The notes below the pieces were generated by a model. It saw nothing but the letters and a program-made list of their open reading frames with translations, was not told the DNA's origin and made no database searches. Of a stretch of 64,000 bases of DNA, positions 1 to 8,402 are shown piece by piece. The stretch comes from Streptomyces humi (GTDB lineage Bacteria; Actinomycetota; Actinomycetes; Streptomycetales; Streptomycetaceae): assembly GCF_001005085.2 (NCBI RefSeq), contig NZ_LBMU02000043.1, positions 38,677-102,676 on the forward strand, given 5' to 3'. The translations under genes were made by a program, and so were the position numbers. Every line of letters starts with the position of its first letter. The first letter of the stretch is position 1.

Positions 1-1063
1 CGTCGCCCAGGGCGCCGTCCGGGACGAACCGGACGTCGGCGCCGGTCTCCAGGCACTGCTCGACGATCTCGTCCACGATGTCGTCCCGGGCGTCGAGGTC
101 GCCGCTGACGGCCGGGATCAGATGGTCGCCGTCGTCGCGGACCGTGGTGCGGTAGTTCTCCTCGACGGCCAGCAGCCGCACGCGGCCCTCGCGCGCGCTC
201 TGCCAGACCTCGTCGACGCCGGCCGCGAACGTCCGGTGACCGCGCGCGGATTCCAGCTCCCGGGTGACCGCCGCCGCACTCCGGCGGGACTCGGCCTCCA
301 GCAGCGGCCGGATCGCCTGCCACACCGCCTCCGGACCGGCGTGCGAAAGACCGCCGTGCTGCACGGGGATGCTGTGTCTGGCGACGTTGCCGAGCTCCTC
401 CCACAGGGAGAGGGCGGCCTGCTCGCCGGTGACGTAGAGCTGCCGCGGCTCGTCGCGCAGCAGCGCGGACATCGCGGTGTCCGCGTCCCGCAGGAAGTGC
501 TTGGTGTCCTCGTCGCGGAAGGTGCTGGGCATGTCGCCGATGCGCTGAAGGCGCTCGGCGTCGAAGTTCACCTGGCGGCGGACCAGCGGGAAGCCGCCGT
601 CCCGGCTCTCGGTGACCCGGTCGGTCCCGCCGTTCCAGAGCGTGACGCGGTCGGCCGAGAGCGAGAGCACCCAGAACGGCCGCTCGGCGGCGTGCGCCGA
701 GACCAGGTTGCGGGTGAGGAAGGTGTCCGAGAGCACCACACGCTCGGGGACACTGCGGGCCAGGGACCACACCTGGTGCTCACCGGGCGCGGCGAAGATC
801 ACCAGACCGTCCTCGGTGTACGTGAGATCGACCTCGGCCAGTGCCCGGTCGAGCTCCCTGATGACGTCGGACCGCCGTTCCCGGGTGATCGCGGGATCGG
901 CCTCCAACTGTTTCTTCGCCTCGGCCACGACATTGCGCAGCCGGACGGAGTCCTGGGCGTTGTCGGGCTCGCGGCGGTGCGTCGGCGTCAGCACGGAGAC
1001 GGCGGGATAGAGGCGCGGGCGGCGCAGCTCGGCGAGGGTCGATGGACTGAGTGCGTGCTCCAT
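1..1063 (-). CDS. baeRF3-domain protein (3' end outside window)
   Basis: Read on the minus strand from an ATG at 1063, an open frame of 354 codons runs off the left edge, so the C-terminus is missing. The product starts MEHALSPSTLAELRRPRLYP and continues as a soluble alpha/beta protein without signal peptide or membrane segment. The pattern (a PAVSVLTPTHRR start, then acidic and Arg-rich helices) matches proteins of the bacterial archaeo-eukaryotic release factor family 3, often annotated in Streptomyces as chemotaxis proteins without evidence. The family is related to eRF1/Pelota domains and is thought to act on ribosomes, but its function is unproven. The ATG was chosen because upstream in-frame sequence does not look coding. 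Family assignment is from memory of the sequence type. Confidence 0.7.
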   Translation of the reverse strand, partial: MEHALSPSTLAELRRPRLYPAVSVLTPTHRREPDNAQDSVRLRNVVAEAKKQLEADPAITRERRSDVIRELDRALAEVDLTYTEDGLVIFAAPGEHQVWSLARSVPERVVLSDTFLTRNLVSAHAAERPFWVLSLSADRVTLWNGGTDRVTESRDGGFPLVRRQVNFDAERLQRIGDMPSTFRDEDTKHFLRDADTAMSALLRDEPRQLYVTGEQAALSLWEELGNVARHSIPVQHGGLSHAGPEAVWQAIRPLLEAESRRSAAAVTRELESARGHRTFAAGVDEVWQSAREGRVRLLAVEENYRTTVRDDGDHLIPAVSGDLDARDDIVDEIVEQCLETGADVRFVPDGALGD

Positions 1064-1251
1064 ATCAGCACCATAGGGCCGAATCGCCGGTGCGGCATTT
1101 GGGGTAATCCCGCACCGGGCGGGGCGCGGTGCCCGTACGGGCACCAGGACGCGGCTCCGTGACCCTGTCGAGGCCTGGCCACCGGTGACGCCGGGCCGCG
1201 CGGCCCGTTACCGTACCCGGCAGTAACCGGATCGCGCCCCAGGAGGCCCCC

Positions 1252-2031
1252 ATGCCGCAGCTCGAAGTCGACGGAGCGGTGCTGGCGTACGACGACGAGG
1301 GCCCCCGGGACGGCACCGCCGCACCCCTGGTGTTCATCCACGGCTGGACCGCCGACCGGCACCGCTGGGACCACCAGACCGCGCACTTCGCCGACCGGCG
1401 GCGGGTGGTCAGGCTCGACCTGCGCGGACACGGCGAGAGCACCGGGGCGGGTGTGCGGACCATCGGCGAACTGGCACAGGACGTCACCGCGCTCCTCGAC
1501 CACCTGGAGGTGGACCGCTTCGTCCCCGTCGGTCACTCCATGGGCGGCATGATCTCCCAGACCCTCGCCCTCGCCCACCCGGCCCGCGTCGAGCGGATGG
1601 TCCTGGTCAACTCCATCGGGCGGATGACGTACAGCAAGGGCCGCGGGCTGCTCATGGCGGCCTCGACACTGGTGCCGTTCAAGCTCTTCGTCGCCGCCAA
1701 CATCCAGCGTGCCTTCGCCCCGGGGTACCCCCGCGAGCGGATCCGCGAGTACGTCCGCGCCTCCGCCGACACCCCGCGCGAGGTCGTGATGACGCTGTAC
1801 GGCGCCATGCGGGCCTTCGACGTCCTGGACCGGGCCGGCGAGATCACCGCGCCCACCCTGATGGTGCACGGCTACCACGACGTCCAGCTGCCGGCCGGGC
1901 AGATGCTGCGGATGGCCAAGGCCTACCCCGACGCGGAGGTGCGGATCATCGACGCGGGCCATGAGCTCCCGGTGGAGCGGCCCGACGAGCTGACGGCGGC
2001 GCTGGACCGGTTCCTGGCCCCGGCCGCGTAG
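1252..2031 (+). CDS. alpha/beta hydrolase
   Basis: A 259-residue cytoplasmic alpha/beta-hydrolase-fold protein. Visible motifs are the oxyanion-hole segment VFIHGWTADRH near residues 27-37, the nucleophile elbow GHSMGG near residue 97, a late Asp in MVHGYHD and the catalytic His in DAGHELPVERP near residue 241. No signal peptide is present. The ATG follows AGGAGG-type pairing (ccccaggaggcccccATG), which fixes the start. The substrate cannot be inferred; the family includes esterases, C-C hydrolases, haloperoxidase-like enzymes and epoxide hydrolases. The gene stands alone, divergent from the baeRF3-type gene, and is followed by a strong hairpin. Confidence 0.85.
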   Translation: MPQLEVDGAVLAYDDEGPRDGTAAPLVFIHGWTADRHRWDHQTAHFADRRRVVRLDLRGHGESTGAGVRTIGELAQDVTALLDHLEVDRFVPVGHSMGGMISQTLALAHPARVERMVLVNSIGRMTYSKGRGLLMAASTLVPFKLFVAANIQRAFAPGYPRERIREYVRASADTPREVVMTLYGAMRAFDVLDRAGEITAPTLMVHGYHDVQLPAGQMLRMAKAYPDAEVRIIDAGHELPVERPDELTAALDRFLAPAA

Positions 2032-2055
2032 CGCGGGACCCGACAGCACCGGGTG

Positions 2056-2086
2056 ACCGGCGCCCGGCGAGAGCCGAGGCGCCGGT
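2056..2086 (+). terminator. hairpin after the alpha/beta hydrolase gene
   Basis: ACCGGCGCC-CGGC, loop GAGA, GCCG-A-GGCGCCGGT forms a 13-bp stem with a single bulged A, 24 bases after the hydrolase stop codon, followed by a short T-containing stretch. Typical of Streptomyces terminators without a long U tract. The rest of the 344-base gap up to 2375 shows no gene; it contains a purine/GC-rich stretch and the leader of the asparagine synthetase gene. Confidence 0.65.
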
Positions 2087-2375
2087 TCCGTTTGGGGAAC
2101 TTTTTGCGCTTGGCCGGTTCGGGGCGGGCGGGGCCCGGCGCGAGGCGGGTCCGCGGTCCTCGCGCGGGCAAAGCGCGGCCGAAAGCGGCCGGAGGGGGAG
2201 GCCGCGAGAGCCCCGCCGTGTTACGCCCAGGTTGACCGGCCGGGAACCCGGGCGCACGCTCGTCATATAGGTGCTGAATACAAGTGGTTCGCTCGGGCAA
2301 TCGCCTCTGGGAGGCGCTGGTGTGTCACCGCAGGTGGCGCGGGTTGTCCGGCGGACCGGCAGCAGGAGGTAGCGC

Positions 2376-4214
2376 ATGTGTGGCATCACCGGCTGGGTCT
2401 CCTTCGACCGTGACCTCACCACCGAGACGCACGCATTGGATGCGATGACGGAGACCATGGCCTGCCGCGGCCCCGACGACCGGGGCACCTGGAGCGAGGG
2501 CCCCGCCGCCCTGGGCCACCGCCGGCTCGCCATCATCGACCTGCCCGGCGGCCGCCAGCCCATGACCGTCCGCACCCCGGAGGGCACGGTCGCGATGGTC
2601 TACTCCGGCGAGGCCTACAACTTCACCGAACTGCGCCGCGAACTCGTCGGCCGGGGCCACGAGTTCACCACCGACTCCGACACCGAGGTCGTCCTGCGCG
2701 GCTATGTGGAGTGGGGCGACACCATCGCCGAACGGCTGAACGGCATGTACGCCTTCGCCGTCTGGGACGGCCGCCACGACAAGCTCGTCATGATCCGCGA
2801 CCGCATGGGCATCAAGCCCTTCTACATGTATCCCACCCCGGACGGCGTCCTGTTCGGCTCCGAGCCGAAGGCGATCCTGGCCAACCCGCTGGTCCGCCCC
2901 CGGGTCGCCCTGAGCGGTCTGCGCGAGCTGTTCACCATGGTCAAGACCCCCGGACAGGCCGTCTGGGAGGGCATGCGGGAGGTCGAACCGGGCACCGTCG
3001 TCACCGTCGACCGCCGCGGTCCGCGCATCCGCACGTACTGGCGTCTGGAGACCCGCCCGCACCTCGACGACCGCGACACCACCGTGGCCACCGTCCGTGA
3101 ACTCCTCGACGACATCGTGCGCCGCCAGCTGGTCGCCGACGTACCCCGCTGCACCCTGCTCTCCGGCGGCCTCGACTCCTCCGCGATGACCGCGCTCGCC
3201 GCCCGGCAGCTCGCCGCGCGGGGCGAGAAGGTCCGCAGCTTCGCCGTGGACTTCGTCGGCCAGACCGAGAACTTCGTCGCCGACGAACTGCGCGGCACCC
3301 CCGACACGCCCTTCGTGCACGACGTGGCCCGCCTCGCCCGCACCGACCACCAGGACATCGTCCTCGACGCGAGCAGCCTCGCCGACCCCGCCGTCCGGGA
3401 GCGGGTGATCCGGGCCCGCGACCTGCCGGCCGGGTTCGGCGACATGGACGCCTCGCTCCTGCTGCTGTTCAGGGCCGTACGCGACCAGTCCACCGTCGCC
3501 CTGTCCGGGGAGTCCGCCGACGAGGTGTTCGGCGGCTACCTTCAGTTCTTCGACGAGGGGGCCCGCAACGCCGACACCTTCCCCTGGCTGTTCCAGTTCG
3601 CCCGGCACTTCGGCGACGACTCCGACGTGCTGCGCACGGACCTCGCCAAGGCGCTCGACCTGGAGTCCTACATCGCCGACTCCTACCACTCCGCCGCCTC
3701 CGCCGTCCAACGCCTCGACGGCGAGAGCGACTTCGAGTACCGCATGCGCCGGATGAGCCACCTGCACCTCACCCGTTTCGTCCGCGTCCTGCTCGACCGC
3801 AAGGACCGGATGAGCATGGCCGTCGGCCTTGAGGTACGGGTGCCGTTCTGCGACCACCGCCTCGTCGAGTACGTCTACAACGCGCCCTGGGCGCTGAAAT
3901 CCTTCGACGGCCGGGAGAAGACCCTGCTGCGCGAGGCCACTCGGGACGTCCTGCCGCAGTCCGTGTACGACCGGGTCAAGAGTCCCTACCCCTCCACCCA
4001 GGACCCGGAGTACGGCCGGGCCCTCCAGGACCAGGTCAAGGACCTGGTCGCGCGTCCCGACCACCGGGTCTTCGAACTCGTCGACCGCGAGAAGGCGGAC
4101 CGGGCGGCCCACCTGCCCCGACTCGCCGGCCAGGCGGCCCGGCGCGGCCTGGAACGCACCCTCGACCTGGCCCACTGGCTCGACCTCTACGACCCGGAAC
4201 TCACCCTCTCCTGA
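2376..4214 (+). CDS. asnB: glutamine-hydrolysing asparagine synthetase
   Basis: A 612-residue class-B asparagine synthetase. It begins MCGITGW, so removal of Met exposes the Cys nucleophile of the class-II glutaminase domain (about residues 2-215). RGPDD (31-35), HRRLAIID (48-55) and SDTEVVL (101-107) are glutaminase-domain landmarks. The synthetase domain carries the pyrophosphate loop LSGGLDSS (262-269) and the later SGESADEVFGGY motif. The enzyme makes asparagine from aspartate, ATP and glutamine in the cytoplasm. The usual NGE of the oxyanion-hole segment reads SGE here (residues 77-79), a variant I associate with Streptomyces AsnB paralogues, so activity is still likely. Start is fixed by GCAGGAGGTAGCGC-ATG. 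The gene is monocistronic, and its stop codon lies in a repeat shared with the convergent gene. Confidence 0.93.
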   Translation: MCGITGWVSFDRDLTTETHALDAMTETMACRGPDDRGTWSEGPAALGHRRLAIIDLPGGRQPMTVRTPEGTVAMVYSGEAYNFTELRRELVGRGHEFTTDSDTEVVLRGYVEWGDTIAERLNGMYAFAVWDGRHDKLVMIRDRMGIKPFYMYPTPDGVLFGSEPKAILANPLVRPRVALSGLRELFTMVKTPGQAVWEGMREVEPGTVVTVDRRGPRIRTYWRLETRPHLDDRDTTVATVRELLDDIVRRQLVADVPRCTLLSGGLDSSAMTALAARQLAARGEKVRSFAVDFVGQTENFVADELRGTPDTPFVHDVARLARTDHQDIVLDASSLADPAVRERVIRARDLPAGFGDMDASLLLLFRAVRDQSTVALSGESADEVFGGYLQFFDEGARNADTFPWLFQFARHFGDDSDVLRTDLAKALDLESYIADSYHSAASAVQRLDGESDFEYRMRRMSHLHLTRFVRVLLDRKDRMSMAVGLEVRVPFCDHRLVEYVYNAPWALKSFDGREKTLLREATRDVLPQSVYDRVKSPYPSTQDPEYGRALQDQVKDLVARPDHRVFELVDREKADRAAHLPRLAGQAARRGLERTLDLAHWLDLYDPELTLS

Positions 4215-4260
4215 GGCTCCTGAGGCTCCTGAGGCTCCTGGGATCCCGGAGGAGCCTCAG
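4211..4260. terminator. 9-bp triple repeat folding into a bidirectional terminator
   Basis: CTGAGGCTC is repeated three times head to tail from 4211, and the third copy pairs with GGAGCCTCAG at 4251-4260 to make an 11-bp stem (4229-4239 with 4250-4260). The first copy contains the asnB stop codon and the distal arm contains the stop codon of the convergent peptidase gene. The same 50 bases therefore end two genes on opposite strands and probably both transcripts. Confidence 0.65.
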
Positions 4261-5891
4261 TCCGACGAGCCGCCGCCGGCGCGCCCGGCGGCGGTGTCCG
4301 GCGGGCAGGAGCTGCCGTCGGCCGGCAGCGTGCCGTACAGCAGGAAGTCGTCGACCTTGCCGTGCACGCACCTGGAGGACGTGTAACCGGTGTGGCCGTC
4401 GGCCCTGTTGTCCAGCACCACGGCCGACGGCCCCAGCCGCTTCGCGGTCTCGATCGTCCAGCGGTACGGCGTCGCCGGGTCACCGCGCGTCCCCACCAGG
4501 AGCATCCGCGCCGAGGGCACGTTTTTTACCTGGTCCCGGATGAAGTCCGTGCCGCGCGGCCGGCCGTAGCACAGCAGCACCTGGGTCAGCCGGAACCGGC
4601 CGAACACCGGGGACGCCTGCTGGTACTCCCGGTTCAGCCGGGCGACGTCCTGGGAGAGCCGCTCGGCGCTCGGCCGGTCCGGGTCGTCGGCGCAGTTGAT
4701 CGCCATCAACGCCGCGGACAGGTTGTCCACGGGCACGTCCTGGCCGGCCACCAGCCCGCCGCTCCCCGTCTTCGGCGACTTCCGCACGAGCGGCACGGCG
4801 TAGCCGCCGGAGGCGAAGTTCTGCACACCCCGGGTGTCCCCGTCCTCCGTCAGCGAGGCCAGCGCCCGCGCGAGCAGCGGCCACAGATCCTTGCTGTACA
4901 GCCCCTCACCGATGGCGCCCACCAGGTCCTGGCCGGTGAAGGAGCCGCCGAAGTCGGACGGCACCGGGTCCTTGTCGAGCGAGCGCACCAGCTGGACGAC
5001 CGCGTCCCCGGCCTTGCGCCGGTCCTGGCCGAAGGGACAGGCGAGGTCGGTGACACACCAGTCGAGGAAGTCGTCCAGCGCGGTCTGCTGGCCCTGGGCG
5101 CCGGCCACACCCTGCTGGGCCAGCGACTCGGTCAGGGTGTCCACGCCGTCCAGCGCCATCCGGCCCACGTTGTGCGGGAACTGCGCCGCGTACACCGCGC
5201 CGAGCTTGGTGCCGTAGGAGAAGCCCAGATAGTTCAGCTTCCGGTCGCCGAGCGCCTGGCGGATGACGTCCAGGTCCCGGGAGGCGTTCACGGTGCCTAT
5301 GTGGGCCAGCACGGGACCGGAGTGCTCGGTGCACCGTACGACCAGCTGCTTGAGCTGCTTCATCAGGGCCTGCGGCCGGGTGACGTCGGGAGGGTCGGCC
5401 GAGCCGCGGTCGTCGGAGGGCCCGCCGGTGCCGTCGCCGCAGCTGACGGGGGAGGAGCGGCCGACGCCGCGGGGATCGAAGCCGACCACGTCGTAGCCGT
5501 TGGTGAGGCTCATGAACTCCTTGCCGGAGAGCCCCAGCTCGCTGACGCCGGAGCCGCCCGGGCCGCCGAAGTTCAGCAGGACCGAGCCCCGTGACCTGCC
5601 CGTCGCCCGGTAGCGGGACAGTGCCAGGTCGAGGGTGCCCCGGTCCGGCCTCGCGTAGTCGAGCGGGACGGTGACCTTGGCGCACTGCATGTCCTTGGGC
5701 AGTTGCTCGTCCTGGCACGCCGTCCACCGGGCCTTCTGCCGGTAGAACCGGGTCAGGTCCGGCTGTCCGCCGTCCGCGGCCGAGGCCGTCGCCGGGAGGG
5801 TGGGCAGTCCCGCGCCGAGCAGAGCCAGCGTGACGGCTCCGGCGCCGACGCAGCGCCGCAGAGCGGGCCGGGTACGGGGCACGGCAGGCAT
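4257..5891 (-). CDS. secreted S33-family alpha/beta-hydrolase peptidase
   Basis: A 544-residue exported hydrolase of the tripeptidyl-aminopeptidase (SlpD/SlpE-like, MEROPS S33) type. Residues 1-39 are a Sec signal peptide: Arg-rich start, hydrophobic LALLGAG core and a likely ATASA cleavage site. The mature protein has the oxyanion strand NFGGPGGSG near 108, the nucleophile motif GFSYG (Ser225), a late Asp in RGDPATPYRW and His in DGHTGY, and a C-terminal TAP-like domain. It should release short peptides from proteins outside the cell. The ATG at 5891 follows CTGGAGG at ideal spacing; upstream open sequence is not coding-like. No lipobox is seen, so it is released rather than tethered. It converges on asnB and is divergent from the chaplin gene. 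Confidence 0.88.
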   Translation of the reverse strand: MPAVPRTRPALRRCVGAGAVTLALLGAGLPTLPATASAADGGQPDLTRFYRQKARWTACQDEQLPKDMQCAKVTVPLDYARPDRGTLDLALSRYRATGRSRGSVLLNFGGPGGSGVSELGLSGKEFMSLTNGYDVVGFDPRGVGRSSPVSCGDGTGGPSDDRGSADPPDVTRPQALMKQLKQLVVRCTEHSGPVLAHIGTVNASRDLDVIRQALGDRKLNYLGFSYGTKLGAVYAAQFPHNVGRMALDGVDTLTESLAQQGVAGAQGQQTALDDFLDWCVTDLACPFGQDRRKAGDAVVQLVRSLDKDPVPSDFGGSFTGQDLVGAIGEGLYSKDLWPLLARALASLTEDGDTRGVQNFASGGYAVPLVRKSPKTGSGGLVAGQDVPVDNLSAALMAINCADDPDRPSAERLSQDVARLNREYQQASPVFGRFRLTQVLLCYGRPRGTDFIRDQVKNVPSARMLLVGTRGDPATPYRWTIETAKRLGPSAVVLDNRADGHTGYTSSRCVHGKVDDFLLYGTLPADGSSCPPDTAAGRAGGGSSD

Positions 5892-6172
5892 CGGGGGCCT
5901 CCAGGAACACTCCGTGACGGACCGGGTACAGGGCTTTCGCCCACCATAAGCACGCCACGCGGGGCCCCGCCTCCCGGCGGGCGGACCGCGCCGGGGTGCC
6001 GTACTCTGCGCCGCTTCGCCGCCTTCAGGCTCCTTGCGCGTTTTGCCTGCGGTTCGAGAGCGATGTAGCTCGATGGGGTGAAACGCGCATAAGCCATAAC
6101 CCGTATGTGGCGTACGCGGTTTTAACCGTTGCGGGCGAGCGCCCGTAATCATGTCTGGAAGGCAGGGCACCT

Positions 6173-6862
6173 ATGAAACGGGTTACCCGAAACGGTGTGA
6201 TCGCCGTCGCCGCCGCCTCCGGGGCGATGGCCGTGGCGGTCCCCGCCTGGGCCGACTCCGGTGCGGACGCGACCGCGGCCGGTTCGCCCGGGGTGATCTC
6301 CGGCAACGGCGTCCAGCTGCCGGTGCACGTTCCGGTGAACGTGTGCGGGAACACCGTGAACGTGGTGGGGCTGCTGAATCCGGCGGCCGGCAACGCCTGC
6401 GCGAACGAGGGCGGCGGCGCCGAAGCCGGCACGTCCGGCGGTTCGGCCACGACCGGTGGCGCGTCCGCGCGGGGCACCGAGCAGGACTCGCCCGGGGTGA
6501 TCTCCGGCAACGGTGTCCAGCTGCCGGTCGATCTCCCGGTGAACGTCAGCGGCAACAGCGTCGACGTGGTCGGCGTCCTCAACCCGGCCCTCGGCAACAC
6601 CTCGGTGAACACCTCCGGCGACCACCCGAGCCCGCCGAAGACGACCCCGAGGCCCAGCGCGCCCGCTCCGGAGCCGCCCGTCGCGGCGCCGCCGAAGAAG
6701 CGGCCGGCCCCCCGGTCGCACCCCGCCGCGCCGCCGGTCACGGACGCCACCCTCGCCCACACCGGGACGGACCTGACCGGCCCCGCCGCCGGGGTCGGCG
6801 CGGCGCTGCTGCTCACCGGCACCGTTCTGCACCGGCGCTTCCGTCCGGGCCGGACCCGCTGA
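6173..6862 (+). CDS. long chaplin with two chaplin domains and LAXTG sorting signal
   Basis: A 229-residue cell-wall-anchored chaplin, a hydrophobic surface protein that assembles into amyloid-like films on aerial hyphae. A signal peptide (1-27, ending VPAWA) is followed by chaplin domain 1 (about 38-78, Cys58 and Cys76), a Gly/Ser linker, domain 2 (about 106-147), a Pro/Lys-rich wall-spanning linker, then LAHTG near 194-198, a membrane helix and an Arg-rich tail, as in class-E sortase substrates. Domain 1 has the two Cys conserved in most chaplins; domain 2 has Ser126 and Ser144 in their places, so it cannot form the usual disulphide. Length fits ChpA-C-like long chaplins. GGAAGG lies 10 bases before the ATG. 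Confidence 0.93.
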   Translation: MKRVTRNGVIAVAAASGAMAVAVPAWADSGADATAAGSPGVISGNGVQLPVHVPVNVCGNTVNVVGLLNPAAGNACANEGGGAEAGTSGGSATTGGASARGTEQDSPGVISGNGVQLPVDLPVNVSGNSVDVVGVLNPALGNTSVNTSGDHPSPPKTTPRPSAPAPEPPVAAPPKKRPAPRSHPAAPPVTDATLAHTGTDLTGPAAGVGAALLLTGTVLHRRFRPGRTR

Positions 6863-6941
6863 CCGCCGCCGTGTGACACGCGGCCGGCCCGAAGCGACGC
6901 GACCGGACAGGCCCCACCGAACCCAACCGGCGGGGCCTGCC

Positions 6942-7085
6942 CCGTCCCCACCGGACGAGACCGAGCCGTCCCCACCGGGTGCGGGCGAGCCGTCCCCACC
7001 GGGTGCGGCCGAGCCGTCCCCACCGGACGAGACCGAGCCGTCCCCACTGGACGAGACCGAGCCGTCCTTGTCGGATGCGCCGGGC
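6942..7085. repeat. 24-bp tandem minisatellite (5 units plus a decayed sixth)
   Basis: Units beginning CCGTCCCCACCGG start at 6942, 6966, 6990, 7014 and 7038, each exactly 24 bp apart; a decayed unit starts at 7062. Variation is concentrated in the second half (acgagaccgag versus gtgcgggcgag or gtgcggccgag). From about 7085 to 7330 the sequence keeps a looser, related repetition of GGTGCGGCCGGGCCG-like blocks. Because 24 is divisible by three and the region is extremely GC-rich, several frames on both strands stay open and give Pro/Glu- or Gly/Ser-rich periodic peptides, but none has a convincing start. The 614-base gap 6863-7476 holds nothing else I can recognise. Confidence 0.85.
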
Positions 7086-7476
7086 CACACTCCCGGACGC
7101 GGGCAAGCCGCCCTTGCCTGATGCATCCGGGCCGCATGCGCCGGACGCGGCGGAACTGCCCTCGCCGGGTGCGGCCGGGCCGACTTCGCCTGGTGCGGCC
7201 GGGCCGCACCAGGGGGCCGCGGCCGAGCCGCCCCCACCTGGTTCGGCGGAGCCGGACCCACCTGGTGCGGGTAGGCCGGCCCCGACTGGTGCGGGTAGGT
7301 CGCCCCCGTCTGATGCGGGCGGGCCGACCGCTGTCAACGAGTGCTCCGTGCAAGCCAGTTGTGCGTGGCGGCGGCTTGATCCCGGCGTGGCGTGGGGGAC
7401 CGTGATCGGCAAGGATGCTGCGGGCGCGGTGCCGGTCGCCGTGCCCTCGGACCCCGTCACGCAAGGGAGCGCATCG

Positions 7477-8331
7477 ATGACCTCTCCGGCCCCCCAGGAC
7501 CTCGTCGTCACCCGGGCCACGCTCGACGACTGGCCGGTGATCAGCGGCTGGGCGGCCGACGAGGGCTGGAACCCGGGACTGTCGGACGGGCCGGCCTTCT
7601 TCGCCCAGGACCCCGAGGGCTTCTTCCTGGGCCGGATCGACGGGGAACCGGTGTCGGCCGTCTCCGTCGTGAACCACGGTCCCGACTACGCCTTCCTGGG
7701 CTGCTACCTGGTCCGCCCGGACCTGCGCGGCCAGGGCCACGGCTACGCCACCTGGAAGACCGCGCTGGCCCACGCCGGCAACCGCACCGTCGGCCTGGAC
7801 GGCGTGGTGGCCCAGCAGGACAACTACCGGCAGTCCGGCTTCGAGCCGGCCCACCGCACGGTCCGCTTCACCGGCACCGCCCCGGCCGCCGAGGTGCCCG
7901 AGGGCGTCCGCGCCGTCCGCCCGGCCGACCTCGCGGCCGTCACCGCGTACGACGGTATCTGTCACCCCGCCGACCGGCCGCGCTTCGTCGCCGCCTGGCT
8001 GACCGGCCCCGGCCACACCGCGCTCGTCCGCCACGACGGCGACCGTGTCACCGGCTACGGCGTGCTCCGCCCCGGCCACGACAGCCTGCGCATCGGCCCG
8101 CTGTTCGCCGACACCGCCGCCGACGCCCGCGCCCTGTTCGCCGCCCTCGGCGCGACGGCGGCCGGCGCCGAGGTGGCCATCGACGTACCCGAGACCAGCA
8201 CGGCAGCCGTCGCCCTCGCCGAAGCGGCGGGCTTCACCCCGTCGTTCGAGACCGCCCGCATGTACACGGGCCCGGTCCGGGACCACGCCCGCGACCGGGT
8301 GTTCGGCGTGACGACACTGGAACTCGGCTGA
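7477..8331 (+). CDS. GNAT family acetyltransferase with YitH/HolE-type C-terminal domain
   Basis: A 284-residue cytoplasmic GNAT protein. The N-terminal half has the acetyl-CoA-binding pattern LVRPDLRGQGHGYATW (about residues 76-91), in which RGQGHG is the pyrophosphate loop of motif A. The C-terminal half (about 140-280) is a second, GNAT-like domain of the type found in YitH/HolE proteins. The substrate is unknown. Sequence open upstream of 7477 is repeat-derived; the ATG at 7477 has AAGGGAG at 8-base spacing and begins a typical MTSPAPQDLVVTRATLDDW start. It precedes a second GNAT gene by 71 bases, but the two proteins are not close copies. Confidence 0.82.
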   Translation: MTSPAPQDLVVTRATLDDWPVISGWAADEGWNPGLSDGPAFFAQDPEGFFLGRIDGEPVSAVSVVNHGPDYAFLGCYLVRPDLRGQGHGYATWKTALAHAGNRTVGLDGVVAQQDNYRQSGFEPAHRTVRFTGTAPAAEVPEGVRAVRPADLAAVTAYDGICHPADRPRFVAAWLTGPGHTALVRHDGDRVTGYGVLRPGHDSLRIGPLFADTAADARALFAALGATAAGAEVAIDVPETSTAAVALAEAAGFTPSFETARMYTGPVRDHARDRVFGVTTLELG

Positions 8332-8402
8332 CCCGCGCGCGGACGAGCGCCTGCGCGGACAAATACGTTGCCGTGGTTGGGCTCGGATGCTGGAGTGCTC
8401 GG

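Noticed and set aside
122..1162. Plus-strand frame over the first kilobase
   Set aside because: The minus strand encodes a recognisable baeRF3-type protein with natural amino-acid composition; the plus frame has none.
2581..2625. SGE instead of NGE in the AsnB glutaminase domain as a sign of inactivity
   Set aside because: The Cys nucleophile and all other motifs are intact and I recall the same change in other Streptomyces AsnB proteins, so it is probably normal.
2325..4175. Long open frame (about 616 codons) on the minus strand opposite asnB
   Set aside because: Composition is the usual antisense shadow of a GC-rich gene (Val/Gly/His/Asp-rich, no domains), while the plus strand encodes a complete asparagine synthetase.
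6095..6122. Possible sigma-BldN promoter before the chaplin gene (CATAAC, 16-base spacer, CGGTTT)
   Set aside because: The -35 agrees at 5/6 with the consensus I recall, but the -10 at only 3/6; too weak to list although chaplin genes are known targets.
6942..7085. Considered as a CRISPR array
   Set aside because: Units are contiguous 24-bp repeats without unique spacers, and no cas genes are present; the 57-bp and 25-bp arrays fail for the same reason.
6025..8286. 753-codon minus-strand frame across the chaplin, the minisatellite and a GNAT gene
   Set aside because: Open only because of extreme GC content and a repeat period divisible by three; it opposes two well-supported genes and has Arg/Gly/Thr repeats without a start site.
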